A DNA stretch of 64,000 bases from Mortierella alpina (GCA_029449245.1 JANATF010000014.1:130001-194000), one strand, 5' to 3'. Shown: positions 10,211 through 20,802, counted from the stretch's first letter. Numbers and translations: made by a program. Notes: generated by a model not told the origin, from the letters alone.

Positions 10211-11179
10211 GTTGGACTTTATGTGGGTGGTGGAGAGCTGGATATTGGAAAAAAACTAACGAGATGGGCAGGCTTTGTTGGAGGTTTGGAGCCAGGGCAG
10301 GTGTAAATGAAGGGAGACATTAGCGACCATGCACCAAGGTCTAGCGTAGCAAGCGACCATGCACCATGGGTCGACGTCAGTGATTGGCTGAGAGAGGGGT
10401 TGACAGCCCTTAATTTCTTGCCTTTTTAGTTTTACGAGGACACCTGCTAATAGCCTCGACTTTGGACCCAGACCCTCATTTCAGTGGACGCAAGACTGCG
10501 AGTCCTGCCCCACGTAAAAGAAATGAGGGACTGGTTTCGAGACTAACCAACATGCAGGCAGTTGCTTAAATGCTGTATGTGAAAACGATACCCCTTAAGT
10601 AACCCACTACTAACACAGTACATGCTGAAAGCCCTGCTGGCACAGTTTTAGGTTGAGTATTAAAAATGTATTTTTTTTCCCTTCCCCCCTCTCCCTCCGC
10701 CCTTTACCATATTTTGAAGTGTTCAAGTAAAAATCAATCATGTAAATCATGTCAAGTCATGTCAAGTCCTGTCAAGTCCTGTCAAGTCATGTCAATCATG
10801 TCAAATCATGTCAATAGCGCGCGCTACTAGCCGGTGCTGGCAACGTTGGCAGCGCTCTATTAGGATGACTATAAGAGCTGAGTCATGTGATGAGAAGTAA
10901 AACAGTAGTGATCAAAAGTGAAACAGTAGTGATCAAAAATGATGGGCCACTTCACTCCCCACTCCCACTTCCAGCATTTTTTGGGCCACTCCTCACTCTC
11001 ACTTGGACAATACTCCCGGCAGCAAAATCATGAAGAAAAAAAAAAAAAAAAAAAAAATTACAGCACAGAGTATTCCCATGTGGTCCCCCACCATAGTACT
11101 GACTCTGCCATCAAGTGTTTAACTGCGCAGATCGGACGGGATGCGGTGGTTTTACTTGTGTATGGCCGTAATTCGAAAG
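10211..11179. other. Intergenic region with short repeats
   Basis: No convincing gene. It contains a direct repeat AGCGACCATGCACCA at 10322-10336 and 10352-10366, a 10-base inverted repeat (10473-10482 with 10520-10529), a 10-bp minisatellite at 10733-10815, a second direct repeat AAACAGTAGTGATCAAAA at 10901-10918 and 10922-10939, and an A tract near 11035-11057. It lies between the DUF6589 start and the left LTR of the next element, so the first 100 bases probably include the DUF6589 promoter. Confidence 0.6.
10733..10815. repeat. 10-bp minisatellite (GTCAAGTCAT)
   Basis: About eight tandem copies of GTCAAGTCAT with small variants (GTCAAGTCCT, GTCAAATCAT, GTCAATCAT). They lie upstream of the DUF6589 gene and are followed by a GCGCGCGC-like stretch. 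No function is apparent. Confidence 0.75.
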
Positions 11180-11661
11180 TGTTGGACGAAAATGAACTTG
11201 ATGTACCCTGGAACATGTCAATGGACAACAGGATATGTAGGCGTTGCCGGACAACAACACCAAAACTACGGAGAAACTGGTCAAGCGGCCACGCGATATC
11301 AACAAAAGCGACTCTACCGCTCCATGCATGCATCCTCACTCGCGTTTGACTCTTTTCTACTCTGCATTATATGTTATTTGTTCGTTCTTTTGGATCACCA
11401 GGTCGATCAGCAACAGACCTTTCCTCTTTCTTGTACATAGTCTTTTTGAAGAGGTTTTACCGGCGCTGCTGAAGACATTCTTATAAATAAAGAGAGGGAG
11501 CCTTCTTGGAGCCCTCGGACCTTCACTACACCAAAAACCAAGTCTATTCTTTTGATTTCCCCATCTTGACTTTGCTCTTGAGTTAGCCCTGTCCTTGTAC
11601 TTTGACTTCAGCTTGACAATTGACCCTCTTCACGGACCTCCGCGATCCACCATCCGTAACA
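11180..11661 (+). repeat. 5' LTR (482 bp)
   Basis: Begins TGTTGGACG and ends CCGTAACA. It holds a TATA box (TATAAATA, 11482-11489) followed by a T/C-rich stretch where transcription would begin. Base-by-base reading shows identity to the LTR at 16459-16940. Confidence 0.95.
11482..11489 (+). promoter_or_regulatory. TATA box in 5' LTR
   Basis: TATAAATA followed by a purine stretch, about 360 bases upstream of the gag-pol ATG. The same motif is present in the 3' LTR near 16761. Confidence 0.6.
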
Positions 11662-11664
11662 TTT

Positions 11665-11681
11665 TGGCGCCCAACGTGGGG
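11665..11681 (+). other. Primer binding site (tRNA-Lys type)
   Basis: TGGCGCCCAACGTGGGG starts three bases after the left LTR. This string is the known complement of the 3' end of tRNA-Lys(1,2), so minus-strand DNA synthesis is probably primed by tRNA-Lys. The match is from memory of retroelement primer sites. Confidence 0.7.
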
Positions 11682-11840
11682 GGAAAACTAAATCACTTGG
11701 CCTTTCTTTCGAACACTACCACATGCCCTTGTACCTTGCAGACTAGTCCCACTGCATTTGAACCCTTCTCTTTCTCTTGAAGCAGTCACCATCAACAATT
11801 CCCATTGACCCCTCGACCTCTTTCTTCCATTCCATTCACC

Positions 11841-14800
11841 ATGACCGACGACTCACACAGAGAACGCAAACTCATCACTCCACCTAGTTTTACCTTGGGT
11901 GATGATCCCCTGACATGGCTTAGCAGATTCAAGCGAGCAGCCAATGCAAACAACTGGAGCGACAACACGCGTCTCCAGGTTGTAGGCTCTTACTTGTACC
12001 CTAGTGCTGAGACGTGGTTTGAATTCAATATTGAATCGAAAGTATGGACGACCTTTTCGCATTTTGAATCAGCCTTCACTGTCAAGTATCACACGGAGGA
12101 ATACCAGAACCAGGCATTCAATGAAGCTCAACACCATCGACAAGGGAAGTCAGAGAGTCTGGACGATGTGATCGCTGTCATGACCAATTTGTTTAAACGA
12201 GCTGTGATCACGGACGAGACACTTAAGGTTCGTCTGTTCATCGCGTCGTTGACCCCTGACAGACAACCTGAGATTCGTCGTGCGCGTCCCAAGACGTTTG
12301 AGCAATGTATCACTCTGGCCCTTGCGGAAGAGAACATTAGGCTCATGTCGGCCGGTGACCCCAACTCAACGCCTGCACCAGCAACTTCTTCAGGAACCAA
12401 ATTGATCAACACGACCACAACAACTAATTCAACACGAAACCCTGCTTCGACGACCGACATCTGCAACCTTACAGATGCCTTTCGAGAATTGAAGGTTGAA
12501 CTCATGGATGTTGCTCGATCGTTGAGAACTCAGAGAGCAGGTCCTCAACCCTCGACACAAACCCAACCCAACAGAATTGTGAAATGCTTCGCCTGCGACA
12601 AAGTTGGACACATTAGCCGTAATTGCCCAGACAAAGTCGCTAGTCAGGATAACCGAACCGGACATACGTTTGAGATAAGCACGGAGGCCATCGTTGAGGA
12701 CAGCGGACAACGTGGTGATGATGTACTTGCTGTTACCAGGAGCCAGACCAGAGACACGGTTACTACGGCAGTGCGGAATCGTCCTTATGCATCGACAAAG
12801 CAACAGGAGCCCAGCACTCGGCCAGTACCTAAGACTGTTAATCGATTTAAGACCCAACAACCTCAGGCTTCGTCAAGCGCTGAGCTGGAACCGATGGATC
12901 TTACGGAACCGATTATCATGGAGTCGTCTGAGAAAGACGACAAGGTCAAGAAGGTGCGAGCGGAGCCTCGCAAGCCGGCTCCCATCAGGATGATGACAGG
13001 ACAGGAAGAGTACGATCTCATCAGTCAGCTGCACGATGTGCCAGCCAATATCTCTCTTGGACAATTGTTGTATCATGCACCCAGTATTCGAGCGCAGCTG
13101 AATGCAGCGTTCAAGCGAACAGACAATGACATACACCTTCAGGAGATACAAGTTGAGACTAAGTCTTACACCTCAGCAAGGATTGATGTCAGCCTTTTCG
13201 GACACCCTATGGAAGCAGTAGCAGACACAGGAGCAGCTCAGTCAGTGATATCAAAGGAGTTGGTTGACTTCCTCGGCATGGAAGCTGATGAAGATTACGC
13301 ACACTATTTGGTTACCGCTGATGGAAAGAGGCATGCGTCCGCAGGTGTGATATCTGCTTTGCCAATCGTGCTCGATGGAATCGTACTCCGAGCCCCCGCC
13401 GTGATTTTCGATCGACCAGGGAAGAATTTGATTCTTGGAGTATCATGGATGAGAACTAATGGAATCGTTATGAACATGCTTGATGACTCACTTCAGTTCT
13501 CGTCTCTTAATAGATGCCATGTGGTACCTTTGAAAACCACATTGAGTCATGATGATGATGACGAAGAGGAGAGTCCAGTTGACATTCCTCTTTATGGCAT
13601 TCTGATCGAGACCCCGAACAAAGAGGAGTTATTGGAACAGCATTCATATCCGATGACCATTCAAGAAAAGGAGTCTATGGATGGACTCTTGGAACAATTT
13701 CAGGATATCTTTGCAGACAACATTGCAGAACTCAAGGGTGATCTACAGACAGTTACCAAGCATGTAATCGACACCAAGGATAGTCCACCAGTGCATGTGC
13801 GACCATATCGTATCCCACATGCGCATGCAGTTGAAGCGGAACAGGAAATTCAGACCATGTTGAAAGCCGGCATCATAGAACCTAGCAATAGTCCCTGGTG
13901 TGCCCCGGTCCTACCAATTCGGAAGAAGGATGGAACGCTTAGGATCTGTGTCGACTATCGTAAACTCAATCAGGTCACAGTCAAGGACACCTATCCTCTG
14001 CCTAGGATCGATGACATTCTGGACGCAGTGCATGGGAGTGTGGTTTATACTACTTTGGATGCACTTTCAGGATATTGGCAGATCCCTGTCGAAGAGCGAG
14101 ATCAACAAAAAACGGCTTTCGCAATGCTTGGCAAGGGACTCTACCAGTTCAAGGTCATGCCTTTCGGTCTATGCAATGCACCAGGAACGTTTCAACGTTG
14201 CATGGAAAACATGTTTCGCGACATGAGTTTCGTCATGGTCTATATCGACGACATATTAATCTTCTCTTCTTCTATGTCTCTTCATCTTCTGCATCTCCGA
14301 GCTGTCTTTGATAGGCTACGTCAGATGAGGCTTCGGTGCAAAAGAGTGAAGTGCTTCTTTGCAAAGGACCGTACAGAGTACTTGGGTTTCATCTTAGGCG
14401 CTGGCGGACTTGCACCACAGCCTCAAAAGTTGGATGCTATCCGTGACGCACCAGTTCCTCGTTCAAGGTCTGAGGTGCAGTCATTTCTTGGACTTGCCTC
14501 ATACTATCGACGATTTGTACCCAAGTTCGCCTTGATTGCGAGGCCTCTCAACTGGTTACTACGCAAAGGACAGACATGGACATGGGGAGAAGAACAAGCG
14601 GAGGCGTATCAGGCTTTAAAGACAGCACTGATAACGGCACCGGTGTTGGCCTTTCCCAACTTCAAACAGGAATTTATTATAACTACGGACGGGTCACTTC
14701 AAGGAATAGCTGCTATTTTATCACAGTTGGATGAAAACCGGCAGGAACACCCAGTCAACTATGGATCGAGGAGTTTGGCTCCAGCGGAACGGAATTATTC

Positions 14801-16421
14801 TCCCACTCACCTTGAGGGTTTGGCCATCATATGGGCCATCACCCACTACCGACATTATCTTATTGGACGACACTTTACCTTGAGAACGGATCATTCTTCT
14901 TTAGTCCAATTATTTAACTCTGCGACACCCCTGACAGGACGTCTTGCACGTTGGTCTATGCTCCTGCGCGAGTATGACTATTCGATTGAACATATTCGAG
15001 GACGCATCAACCCAGCCGATTTCCCTTCAAGGAACGTTGTAACTGGAAACGACTTGGACACGGACTTCGATGATATTTTGGTTTTGGAGAATTCACTCGG
15101 TGGCATGGACTATGCAGTTTACCTTGCAATCAAGTACTACCTTACCGACTTTTCCTACCCACGGGATGCCACTGAGGAAGATCGACGTCGGCTTCGGAAT
15201 CGATCTCGTGGATACTATATTAAGGACGGTGATCTTTATCGTCGCCGAGGAGGGCATGAGACAAAAGTGCTGCATGAGCGTAACGCGGCCGAGGCAGTGA
15301 AGCAAGTGCATGAGGAATTCCATTTCGGAGTGGACAACACGTTTATCAACGTACAGGCTCTCTACAATGGACCGCATCTGTTCGAACTCACTCAAGCAAT
15401 AGTTGCTTCTTGCACCGTTTGTCAACAGCATAACCCTTATACTGCTGCTGCTCGAGCCGAGCCCTTACATCCGATCGAGGCTACCAGACCATTGGCTATT
15501 ATTGGTCTTGACATCGTTGGTCCTATTAACCCACAGGCAGAAGATGGCGCCAGATTCATCTTGACTGCAATCGACTACCATACACGATGGCCGATCGCAT
15601 TGGCAACCAAGGACGCAACTACAGGGACGTTGGTGTCATTTTTATTGAACGAAGTCATTGCGCATTATGGAGTACCTTCTCAGATCATTACTGACCGTGG
15701 TTCTGTCTTTACCGATCAACTTACTAGTCTTCTTTTCGAAAAACTTGGCATTCGCCATACTCCTACGACCGCCTATAGACCTCAGGCGAATGGGCGTGTC
15801 GAACGGATGCATCGTACCATGAAGATGCTGCTCGCAAAGATGACTCGTGAAGATCGAACCACGTGGCCATCACAGATCTGGAAAGCGTTACTGGCCATGA
15901 GGACTTTGGTCAATGAAGCAACCCGATATTCACCAGCACGACTTTTATATGGATTTGAACTCACTACCCCAACACAATGGAAGCCAGCTTTGGACAGAAA
16001 CTTGGATGAACCGGATGAGGACACTTTGAAGGCACAGGTGGAAGCAATGGACGTTAACTTGGAACAACTTCGAGAGCAAGCGACGATAAATTCTGCGCGT
16101 GATCAAGCACGACAACGGATTCGATATGACACTTTGGTTCGACCCAGGACATTTGCTGCAGGAGATCTTGTTTTATTGCGGATTGATGCTCCTACAGCCA
16201 TGACCCAAACAGCCAAATTCAGTCAGACGTTTGAAGGGCCGTACACAGTAGTGCGACCTCTTGTCAATGGAGCATATTTGATTCAGGATGACAATGGAGC
16301 CAAGGATTCTGTTCATGTGGATCGACTTCGACCTTTTACCGCGCATACGTACATGGTACCGGAGCTGCTCTCTGCGGCTCGACCTTTGCGTTCGACGTTG
16401 CGTCGATATCGCCTGAACTAG
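11841..16421 (+). CDS. Gag-Pol polyprotein of the complete Ty3/gypsy element
   Basis: I place the start at the first ATG, 11841 (context TTCACCATGACC), although the frame is open from 11805. The protein is 1526 residues. Order: retrotransposon Gag (ETWFEF near 60); CCHC knuckle CFACDKVGHISRNC (about 249); acidic and basic linker; aspartic protease VADTGAAQSVI (about 460); reverse transcriptase with YIDDILIF (about 800); RNase H (TTDGS near 948); integrase zinc finger and catalytic core starting GLDIVGPI (about 1223) with ITDRGSVF and the Glu in NGRVERMH. The C-terminus ends RSTLRRYRLN without a chromodomain, unlike the other two elements in the window. Gag and Pol share one frame. Confidence 0.93.
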   Translation: MTDDSHRERKLITPPSFTLGDDPLTWLSRFKRAANANNWSDNTRLQVVGSYLYPSAETWFEFNIESKVWTTFSHFESAFTVKYHTEEYQNQAFNEAQHHRQGKSESLDDVIAVMTNLFKRAVITDETLKVRLFIASLTPDRQPEIRRARPKTFEQCITLALAEENIRLMSAGDPNSTPAPATSSGTKLINTTTTTNSTRNPASTTDICNLTDAFRELKVELMDVARSLRTQRAGPQPSTQTQPNRIVKCFACDKVGHISRNCPDKVASQDNRTGHTFEISTEAIVEDSGQRGDDVLAVTRSQTRDTVTTAVRNRPYASTKQQEPSTRPVPKTVNRFKTQQPQASSSAELEPMDLTEPIIMESSEKDDKVKKVRAEPRKPAPIRMMTGQEEYDLISQLHDVPANISLGQLLYHAPSIRAQLNAAFKRTDNDIHLQEIQVETKSYTSARIDVSLFGHPMEAVADTGAAQSVISKELVDFLGMEADEDYAHYLVTADGKRHASAGVISALPIVLDGIVLRAPAVIFDRPGKNLILGVSWMRTNGIVMNMLDDSLQFSSLNRCHVVPLKTTLSHDDDDEEESPVDIPLYGILIETPNKEELLEQHSYPMTIQEKESMDGLLEQFQDIFADNIAELKGDLQTVTKHVIDTKDSPPVHVRPYRIPHAHAVEAEQEIQTMLKAGIIEPSNSPWCAPVLPIRKKDGTLRICVDYRKLNQVTVKDTYPLPRIDDILDAVHGSVVYTTLDALSGYWQIPVEERDQQKTAFAMLGKGLYQFKVMPFGLCNAPGTFQRCMENMFRDMSFVMVYIDDILIFSSSMSLHLLHLRAVFDRLRQMRLRCKRVKCFFAKDRTEYLGFILGAGGLAPQPQKLDAIRDAPVPRSRSEVQSFLGLASYYRRFVPKFALIARPLNWLLRKGQTWTWGEEQAEAYQALKTALITAPVLAFPNFKQEFIITTDGSLQGIAAILSQLDENRQEHPVNYGSRSLAPAERNYSPTHLEGLAIIWAITHYRHYLIGRHFTLRTDHSSLVQLFNSATPLTGRLARWSMLLREYDYSIEHIRGRINPADFPSRNVVTGNDLDTDFDDILVLENSLGGMDYAVYLAIKYYLTDFSYPRDATEEDRRRLRNRSRGYYIKDGDLYRRRGGHETKVLHERNAAEAVKQVHEEFHFGVDNTFINVQALYNGPHLFELTQAIVASCTVCQQHNPYTAAARAEPLHPIEATRPLAIIGLDIVGPINPQAEDGARFILTAIDYHTRWPIALATKDATTGTLVSFLLNEVIAHYGVPSQIITDRGSVFTDQLTSLLFEKLGIRHTPTTAYRPQANGRVERMHRTMKMLLAKMTREDRTTWPSQIWKALLAMRTLVNEATRYSPARLLYGFELTTPTQWKPALDRNLDEPDEDTLKAQVEAMDVNLEQLREQATINSARDQARQRIRYDTLVRPRTFAAGDLVLLRIDAPTAMTQTAKFSQTFEGPYTVVRPLVNGAYLIQDDNGAKDSVHVDRLRPFTAHTYMVPELLSAARPLRSTLRRYRLN

Positions 16422-16458
16422 AAGCTCCGCCGGGACGGCTGTCGCTTTACGGGGGGGA

Positions 16459-16940
16459 TGTTGGACGAAAATGAACTTGATGTACCCTGGAACATGTCAA
16501 TGGACAACAGGATATGTAGGCGTTGCCGGACAACAACACCAAAACTACGGAGAAACTGGTCAAGCGGCCACGCGATATCAACAAAAGCGACTCTACCGCT
16601 CCATGCATGCATCCTCACTCGCGTTTGACTCTTTTCTACTCTGCATTATATGTTATTTGTTCGTTCTTTTGGATCACCAGGTCGATCAGCAACAGACCTT
16701 TCCTCTTTCTTGTACATAGTCTTTTTGAAGAGGTTTTACCGGCGCTGCTGAAGACATTCTTATAAATAAAGAGAGGGAGCCTTCTTGGAGCCCTCGGACC
16801 TTCACTACACCAAAAACCAAGTCTATTCTTTTGATTTCCCCATCTTGACTTTGCTCTTGAGTTAGCCCTGTCCTTGTACTTTGACTTCAGCTTGACAATT
16901 GACCCTCTTCACGGACCTCCGCGATCCACCATCCGTAACA
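16459..16940 (+). repeat. 3' LTR (482 bp)
   Basis: Same sequence as the 5' LTR. It follows the G-rich purine tract at 16451-16458 that would prime plus-strand synthesis and is followed by the AAAG target duplication at 16941-16944. Confidence 0.95.
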
Positions 16941-17241
16941 AAAGTACAAGTTCCTGGCAGGATGTTGATCATGACGGCGGAGGGTCTGGGACCCTTGCCC
17001 ATCCACCATGATGAGCATAGTAGTTGAAAATCAGTTGAAAATCAGCAGCCATCTGCCATAGAGTGGAAAAAGTGCAGCCCATGCGATGACCGAAGATTAT
17101 CCTATAAGCCTTATAAGCCTATATATATTGGCAGAGCACATGATACCGTAGCAAGAACGTCAATGGTTCTATGTGCAAATGGCACGGATATCGACACCCG
17201 CTTTTTTCACACAAGTCCACTGCGCCAGCTGCAATATGGCA
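16941..17241. other. Intergenic stretch, no gene seen
   Basis: Nothing coding is supported. It contains an 11-base tandem duplication (TTGAAAATCAG twice, about 17026-17047), a doubled CCTTATAAG-like string near 17100-17120 and a TATATATA near 17121. It separates the retrotransposon from the first 28S fragment. Confidence 0.5.
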
Positions 17242-17702
17242 CCCCTTAACTTCTCGAACCACAGAGAAAGAAAAAAAAAGAGAGAGAGATGTTGTTCTTT
17301 CGAACAAATCTGTACAACATAGTGCTTAATCTCAGCAGATCGACGCAACTGAGCGTCTCTACTGCTTACAATACACCGTTGCTTAAAAGTCGTCTACAAT
17401 GGATTTATCTCTTCCAATATTTGAAATTAACATTAGCAGGAGCCTCATGAAGCCTTTCCGCTCCACAAGACCACCCCACGTAATATGATTCAGGACCCGG
17501 AGGTCTATTCGTATTCAACTAAAAATCGGAAAAGGCGGTAATCGTCGCGTTCTAGCACGGATTCTGACTTAGAGGCGTTCAGCCATAATCCAACGGATGA
17601 TAGCTTCGGGCCATTGCTTGCTCAAGCAGGCCCAAATACCAATTATCCGAATGAACGGTTCCTCTCGTACTAAGTTCAATTACTATTGCAACAACATTTC
17701 AT

Positions 17703-17757
<55 letters not shown>

Positions 17758-17801
17758 ATGAGTGGGTGAACAATCCAACGCTTACTGAATTCTGCTTCAG
17801 T

Positions 17802-17837
<36 letters not shown>

Positions 17838-17863
17838 AACGTCGCTATGAACGCTTGGCTGCC
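17242..17863 (-). repeat. 28S rRNA 3'-end fragment, copy A
   Basis: The minus strand from 17863 to 17304 matches the last about 560 bases of large-subunit rRNA. It includes the sarcin-ricin loop sequence (plus strand GTTCCTCTCGTACT, 17658-17671) and ends at the mature 3' terminus (GATTTGT). It continues about 60 bases past that end through a pyrimidine tract on the rRNA strand to a CCCCTTAA motif (17242-17249) shared by all copies. The rest of 28S, 5.8S and 18S are absent, so this is not a working rRNA gene. It carries CCCTATGAGTGGG where copy C and yeast have CCCTATTAGTGGG. Confidence 0.85.
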
Positions 17864-17970
17864 CAAGGCAGTGGTCTGTCACAGAACCCCGCGAAAGTTC
17901 TCATTTTTATTACTTACAATATCGTTGATCGCAGTGGACTTGACTTTTTATTTTCGCTATCCCAAATTAA

Positions 17971-18898
17971 CTAGAGGCGTTCTACATAGTCCACACGGTC
18001 CTTAATATACCGCGACAACTCAACAGTCCTCTCGGTTATATCCTTTGAAACTCGAAAGAGTTCCAACATATCTGGTTCTTCTTCTCCAGATTGCCTTGGA
18101 CACGCGATGGTAGCTTGAAGCATCAACGAAGACAATTTCAGTCTTTGCACTGTGAGGACATGGAGAGCCTGTGTTGTTTCGCGGGACATCTTTTGCGATG
18201 TCATGAACAGGCTGTGACAACTCTGCTGCTCGAGAACCTCGGGGCACACAGACTCATAGCTGTCCTCTTCAAAAGAGCAGCGAGCCCGCTTTGAAGCTGT
18301 TCCAGCATACGAGGTACTCTTTTGCAACGATCCATGAGTAGCACAGCGACCACGCTTTGAAGAGCTTGGGGACTCGACATGATCATGCGGGGTTGGGTGG
18401 CTTTCCACTGATTTTGAAAAGGCGGTTGTGAGACTTGGCATACGTGTTGTAGCATCTGACAAGTGGTTGTGGAGTGAGTTGTGCACTGTTGCAGCTGACA
18501 GAGAATCTGGTGGAAGGGACATACATACATGAAGAAGGTGTAGAGGCGGTGTTGCTGCCGCTGATGTTGTAGGTATTCTTTACCCATTGGTTGATAGGTT
18601 GTCCAAGTGATGTTGAGGTTGCTGGAGTGCTGTTTGATGGCTGCAGGTCCTGAAGTAGTTCTCTGAGTTCACTTATGATTGCTGGGCCTGATCCATAAGG
18701 TAGGCGGAGATTGAGTTTTGCCCTCAGCCAGTTGAGGACGGAGTCAGCAATGTGGGCTTTGTCGGTGTGAAGTTTGTTTCGAACATACGACTCAAGTGCG
18801 AGCTTCTTCCCGAACGGAGACTTCATTTTATCGTTCCGAAGTTTATTGAACTTCATCCAGATGCGAGTGGATTCGGGTGATGCCTGGGAGTAATCCAT
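17971..18898 (-). pseudogene. Broken paralogue of the 307-residue accessory protein
   Basis: The first part (18898 down to about 18525) and the second part (about 18522 down to 17971) are in different frames. Together they align along the whole length of the intact gene at 53076-53999. The cause is a four-base insertion near 18522: here the plus strand reads GGACATACATACATGAAG where the intact copy has GGACAAACATGAGG. The product would be truncated after about 130 residues. Similarity to the intact copy starts three bases beyond the stop codon (17968) and continues through the CDS and the upstream region. Function unknown; see the intact copy. Confidence 0.85.
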
Positions 18899-19719
18899 TA
18901 GGATTGAGAGATGAAAAATCTTTTGTAGGAAAGAAAGATGATGTGTACGTCAAACTTGTGTTGGAAGGTAAATAGGTCGAAGCTAAACTCGAGAAATGGA
19001 AAGGATGAGGTCACCTAGAGAATCATGTACAGCAGCGCTGTTCATCATTCATGCAAGCGAGATGCTGTAAGGGTTATGCTTGTTGATCCATGGCTTATTT
19101 TTCCCACACTTAGCGCAATCACAGAGGATTGGGATGAAGTCTTGGTTCTGGGCACATCCATGATACTGTCCCCTTCTTTCCCAGTAACCACACCTCACCA
19201 CACCACACCACACCCACCGCTCCTTCAATTTCCCAGTTTCCCTTTTCTTGCTGCAACTTCATGTTTTCCTTACACTCCTTACCCCCTTGCCTTACCCCCT
19301 TTTTCCTTCCTTCCGTTTTCCCTACTCCTTATTTTTGGATTACTCTTTTTTCCTTACTCCTTTTTGGTGTGTGCCTTACTGGTCTCCATTTATCCCTCGT
19401 TTGCAGAATTCTTCTTTCCCTTAGCACTCGCCTTTTCCTTGGCATTACTTTTCACCCCTTCCGTTTCCCAATGCCCTGTACCTTGTTTCCACCGCGCTTA
19501 TCGACCAGGTTTTTTTAAAGAAGTACACAACTCGTATGGACAGGGGACAACACTTTAATTAGACTCTCATAGAGAGAATGATGAACAATGAGCTAGACCT
19601 CAGGAACTGGGAACGAAAACTCTGCACTCTGAACATTGGTCCTAAACCACAGCGTGTACCTAGCATCTTTCACCCGTCTGGGATGCTCGAAGAAAAATGC
19701 TGCATAGAGGCAGTGCAAG
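18899..19719. other. Divergent promoter region, duplicated at 54000-54770
   Basis: No gene of its own. It is pyrimidine-rich on the plus strand (19185-19500), which produces spurious Phe/Leu/Pro-rich frames. It matches 54000-54770 closely and separates two divergently read genes in both copies, so it probably holds their promoters. Confidence 0.55.
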
Positions 19720-19724
19720 AATAG

Positions 19725-19913
19725 TGTAACGTACCGGGACCTATTATGTTCTAGGGAGTGTACCTCTTTAGTCGGAGACCTTCCCTTTTTATCAAAGTTC
19801 ATTGAGTGTATAGTTAGCCCGTGGCAGGACACCTATATAAGAGTCCTGCCTCGGCAGACAATAAACAACAACTCTTTGTCTCCTTGACTTCCCACATTCC
19901 ACTCTACGTTTCA
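19725..19913. mobile_element. Solo LTR (189 bp) with AATAG target duplication
   Basis: This block is absent from the otherwise similar paralogous region near 54770-54790, which acts as an empty site. It begins TGTAACG, ends TTTCA and is flanked by AATAG on both sides (19720-19724 and 19914-19918). It contains TATATAAG near 19837, as an LTR promoter would. No internal retrotransposon sequence is present, so a full element probably recombined down to one LTR. It resembles neither of the two complete LTRs in this window over its length. Confidence 0.75.
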
Positions 19914-20139
19914 AATAGCAGCACCACTTGAGAGCAATATTCCGCGCGGTATGTGGAAGGCATGCCACTCTTTCGTGTTTGCCGTACCGCTAAATCTATC
20001 CCGCACACACCGCTAAGTATTTCCACCATTAAGAAGGCACTGTCAAAATCTAGTTGTGATGTTTGCCAACTTGTTCTCTTCCTTCCCATCACTCCAACAC
20101 ATCTTTTCAAAACCACAACTCGCTACAGTGAGGTCCAGC

Positions 20140-20470
20140 ATGGATTAAACCTGAGCCTGTGAGGCAGCCGTATCCCCGCTATCGGTCATTGAACACCACT
20201 GCGAGGGTTGCGCTCTCTATGGACATGGAGCGTCATCCATGCCTTCAAGCAGTGCTACACCAGCCACAAGTGGGCACACCGCACCTCAGCAGCCTACTGC
20301 CCCTCTGTGTTCCTCGCTTGCGCACCGCACGCGGACGCAACGTCCTTATTCACGACGGAACTCACGCCAGCAGCGTATGGGTACTCTTGGATTCAACCTA
20401 TACTTCAGGCTTCATATGGAAGAGGCGTTAACGAACGTCATGGCGCACAATACGCGGCATCAATAGACTG
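20140..20470 (+). pseudogene. Broken paralogue of the zinc-finger/coiled-coil protein
   Basis: The sequence aligns with the intact gene at 55049-55456. The ATG at 20140 is followed at once by a TAA (ATGGATTAA versus ATGGATTTT in the intact copy), and further frameshifts follow. Similarity fades after the stretch coding NVMAHNTR, so the coiled-coil end is lost. It lies downstream of the solo LTR and divergent from the broken 307-residue paralogue, the same arrangement as at 53-55 kb. Confidence 0.8.
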
Positions 20471-20802
20471 CGTACGTAGACGTCCACACTTGCATGGGCC
20501 GATATAGTGCACAAGTCACTCCAAAAATTCCCGCCTAGCCACTCCCGAAGGATCGGCGAGTATGATAAAATCCTGAGGATCTTCAGTATTGCACCTGATC
20601 CTGATATTGAGAGCCATTTCAATTGTCTTTGAAAGATTTTTTTTTCTTGTTTTTTATAAAAACGCTATGTATAAAAGACAGCGGCCCAACTGCACACAAG
20701 CTCGAGGCCCATTTTTCGTGCTCAACAACCTAGGTATCATTGGGTATGAGGTTGTCGATTAAAGGCTTACGTGGGTTGGATGATTGGGTACTTTCAAGGG
20801 CG
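20471..20802. other. Gene-free stretch
   Basis: No coding region is supported between the broken zinc-finger gene and the defensin-like gene. It contains a T tract at 20637-20655 that could serve the 3' end of the defensin-like transcript. Confidence 0.4.

Larger units (their letters stand above)
11180..16940 (+). mobile_element. Complete Ty3/gypsy LTR retrotransposon, recent insertion
   Basis: Two 482-bp direct LTRs (11180-11661 and 16459-16940) are identical as far as I can read them. Both start TGTT and end AACA. The four bases AAAG before the left LTR (11176-11179) recur right after the right LTR (16941-16944), a target site duplication. A primer binding site follows the left LTR, and a purine tract (G7A, 16451-16458) precedes the right LTR. 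One uninterrupted gag-pol frame fills the interior. Identical LTRs plus an intact frame indicate very recent insertion and likely competence. Confidence 0.95.

Noticed and set aside
11180-11661. Small open frames inside the LTRs of the 11-17 kb element
   Set aside because: They occur identically in both LTRs on both strands and have no recognisable content.
17304-17863. A functional rRNA gene
   Set aside because: Only the last about 560 bases of 28S are present in each copy; the rest of 28S, 5.8S, 18S and the spacer order are missing.
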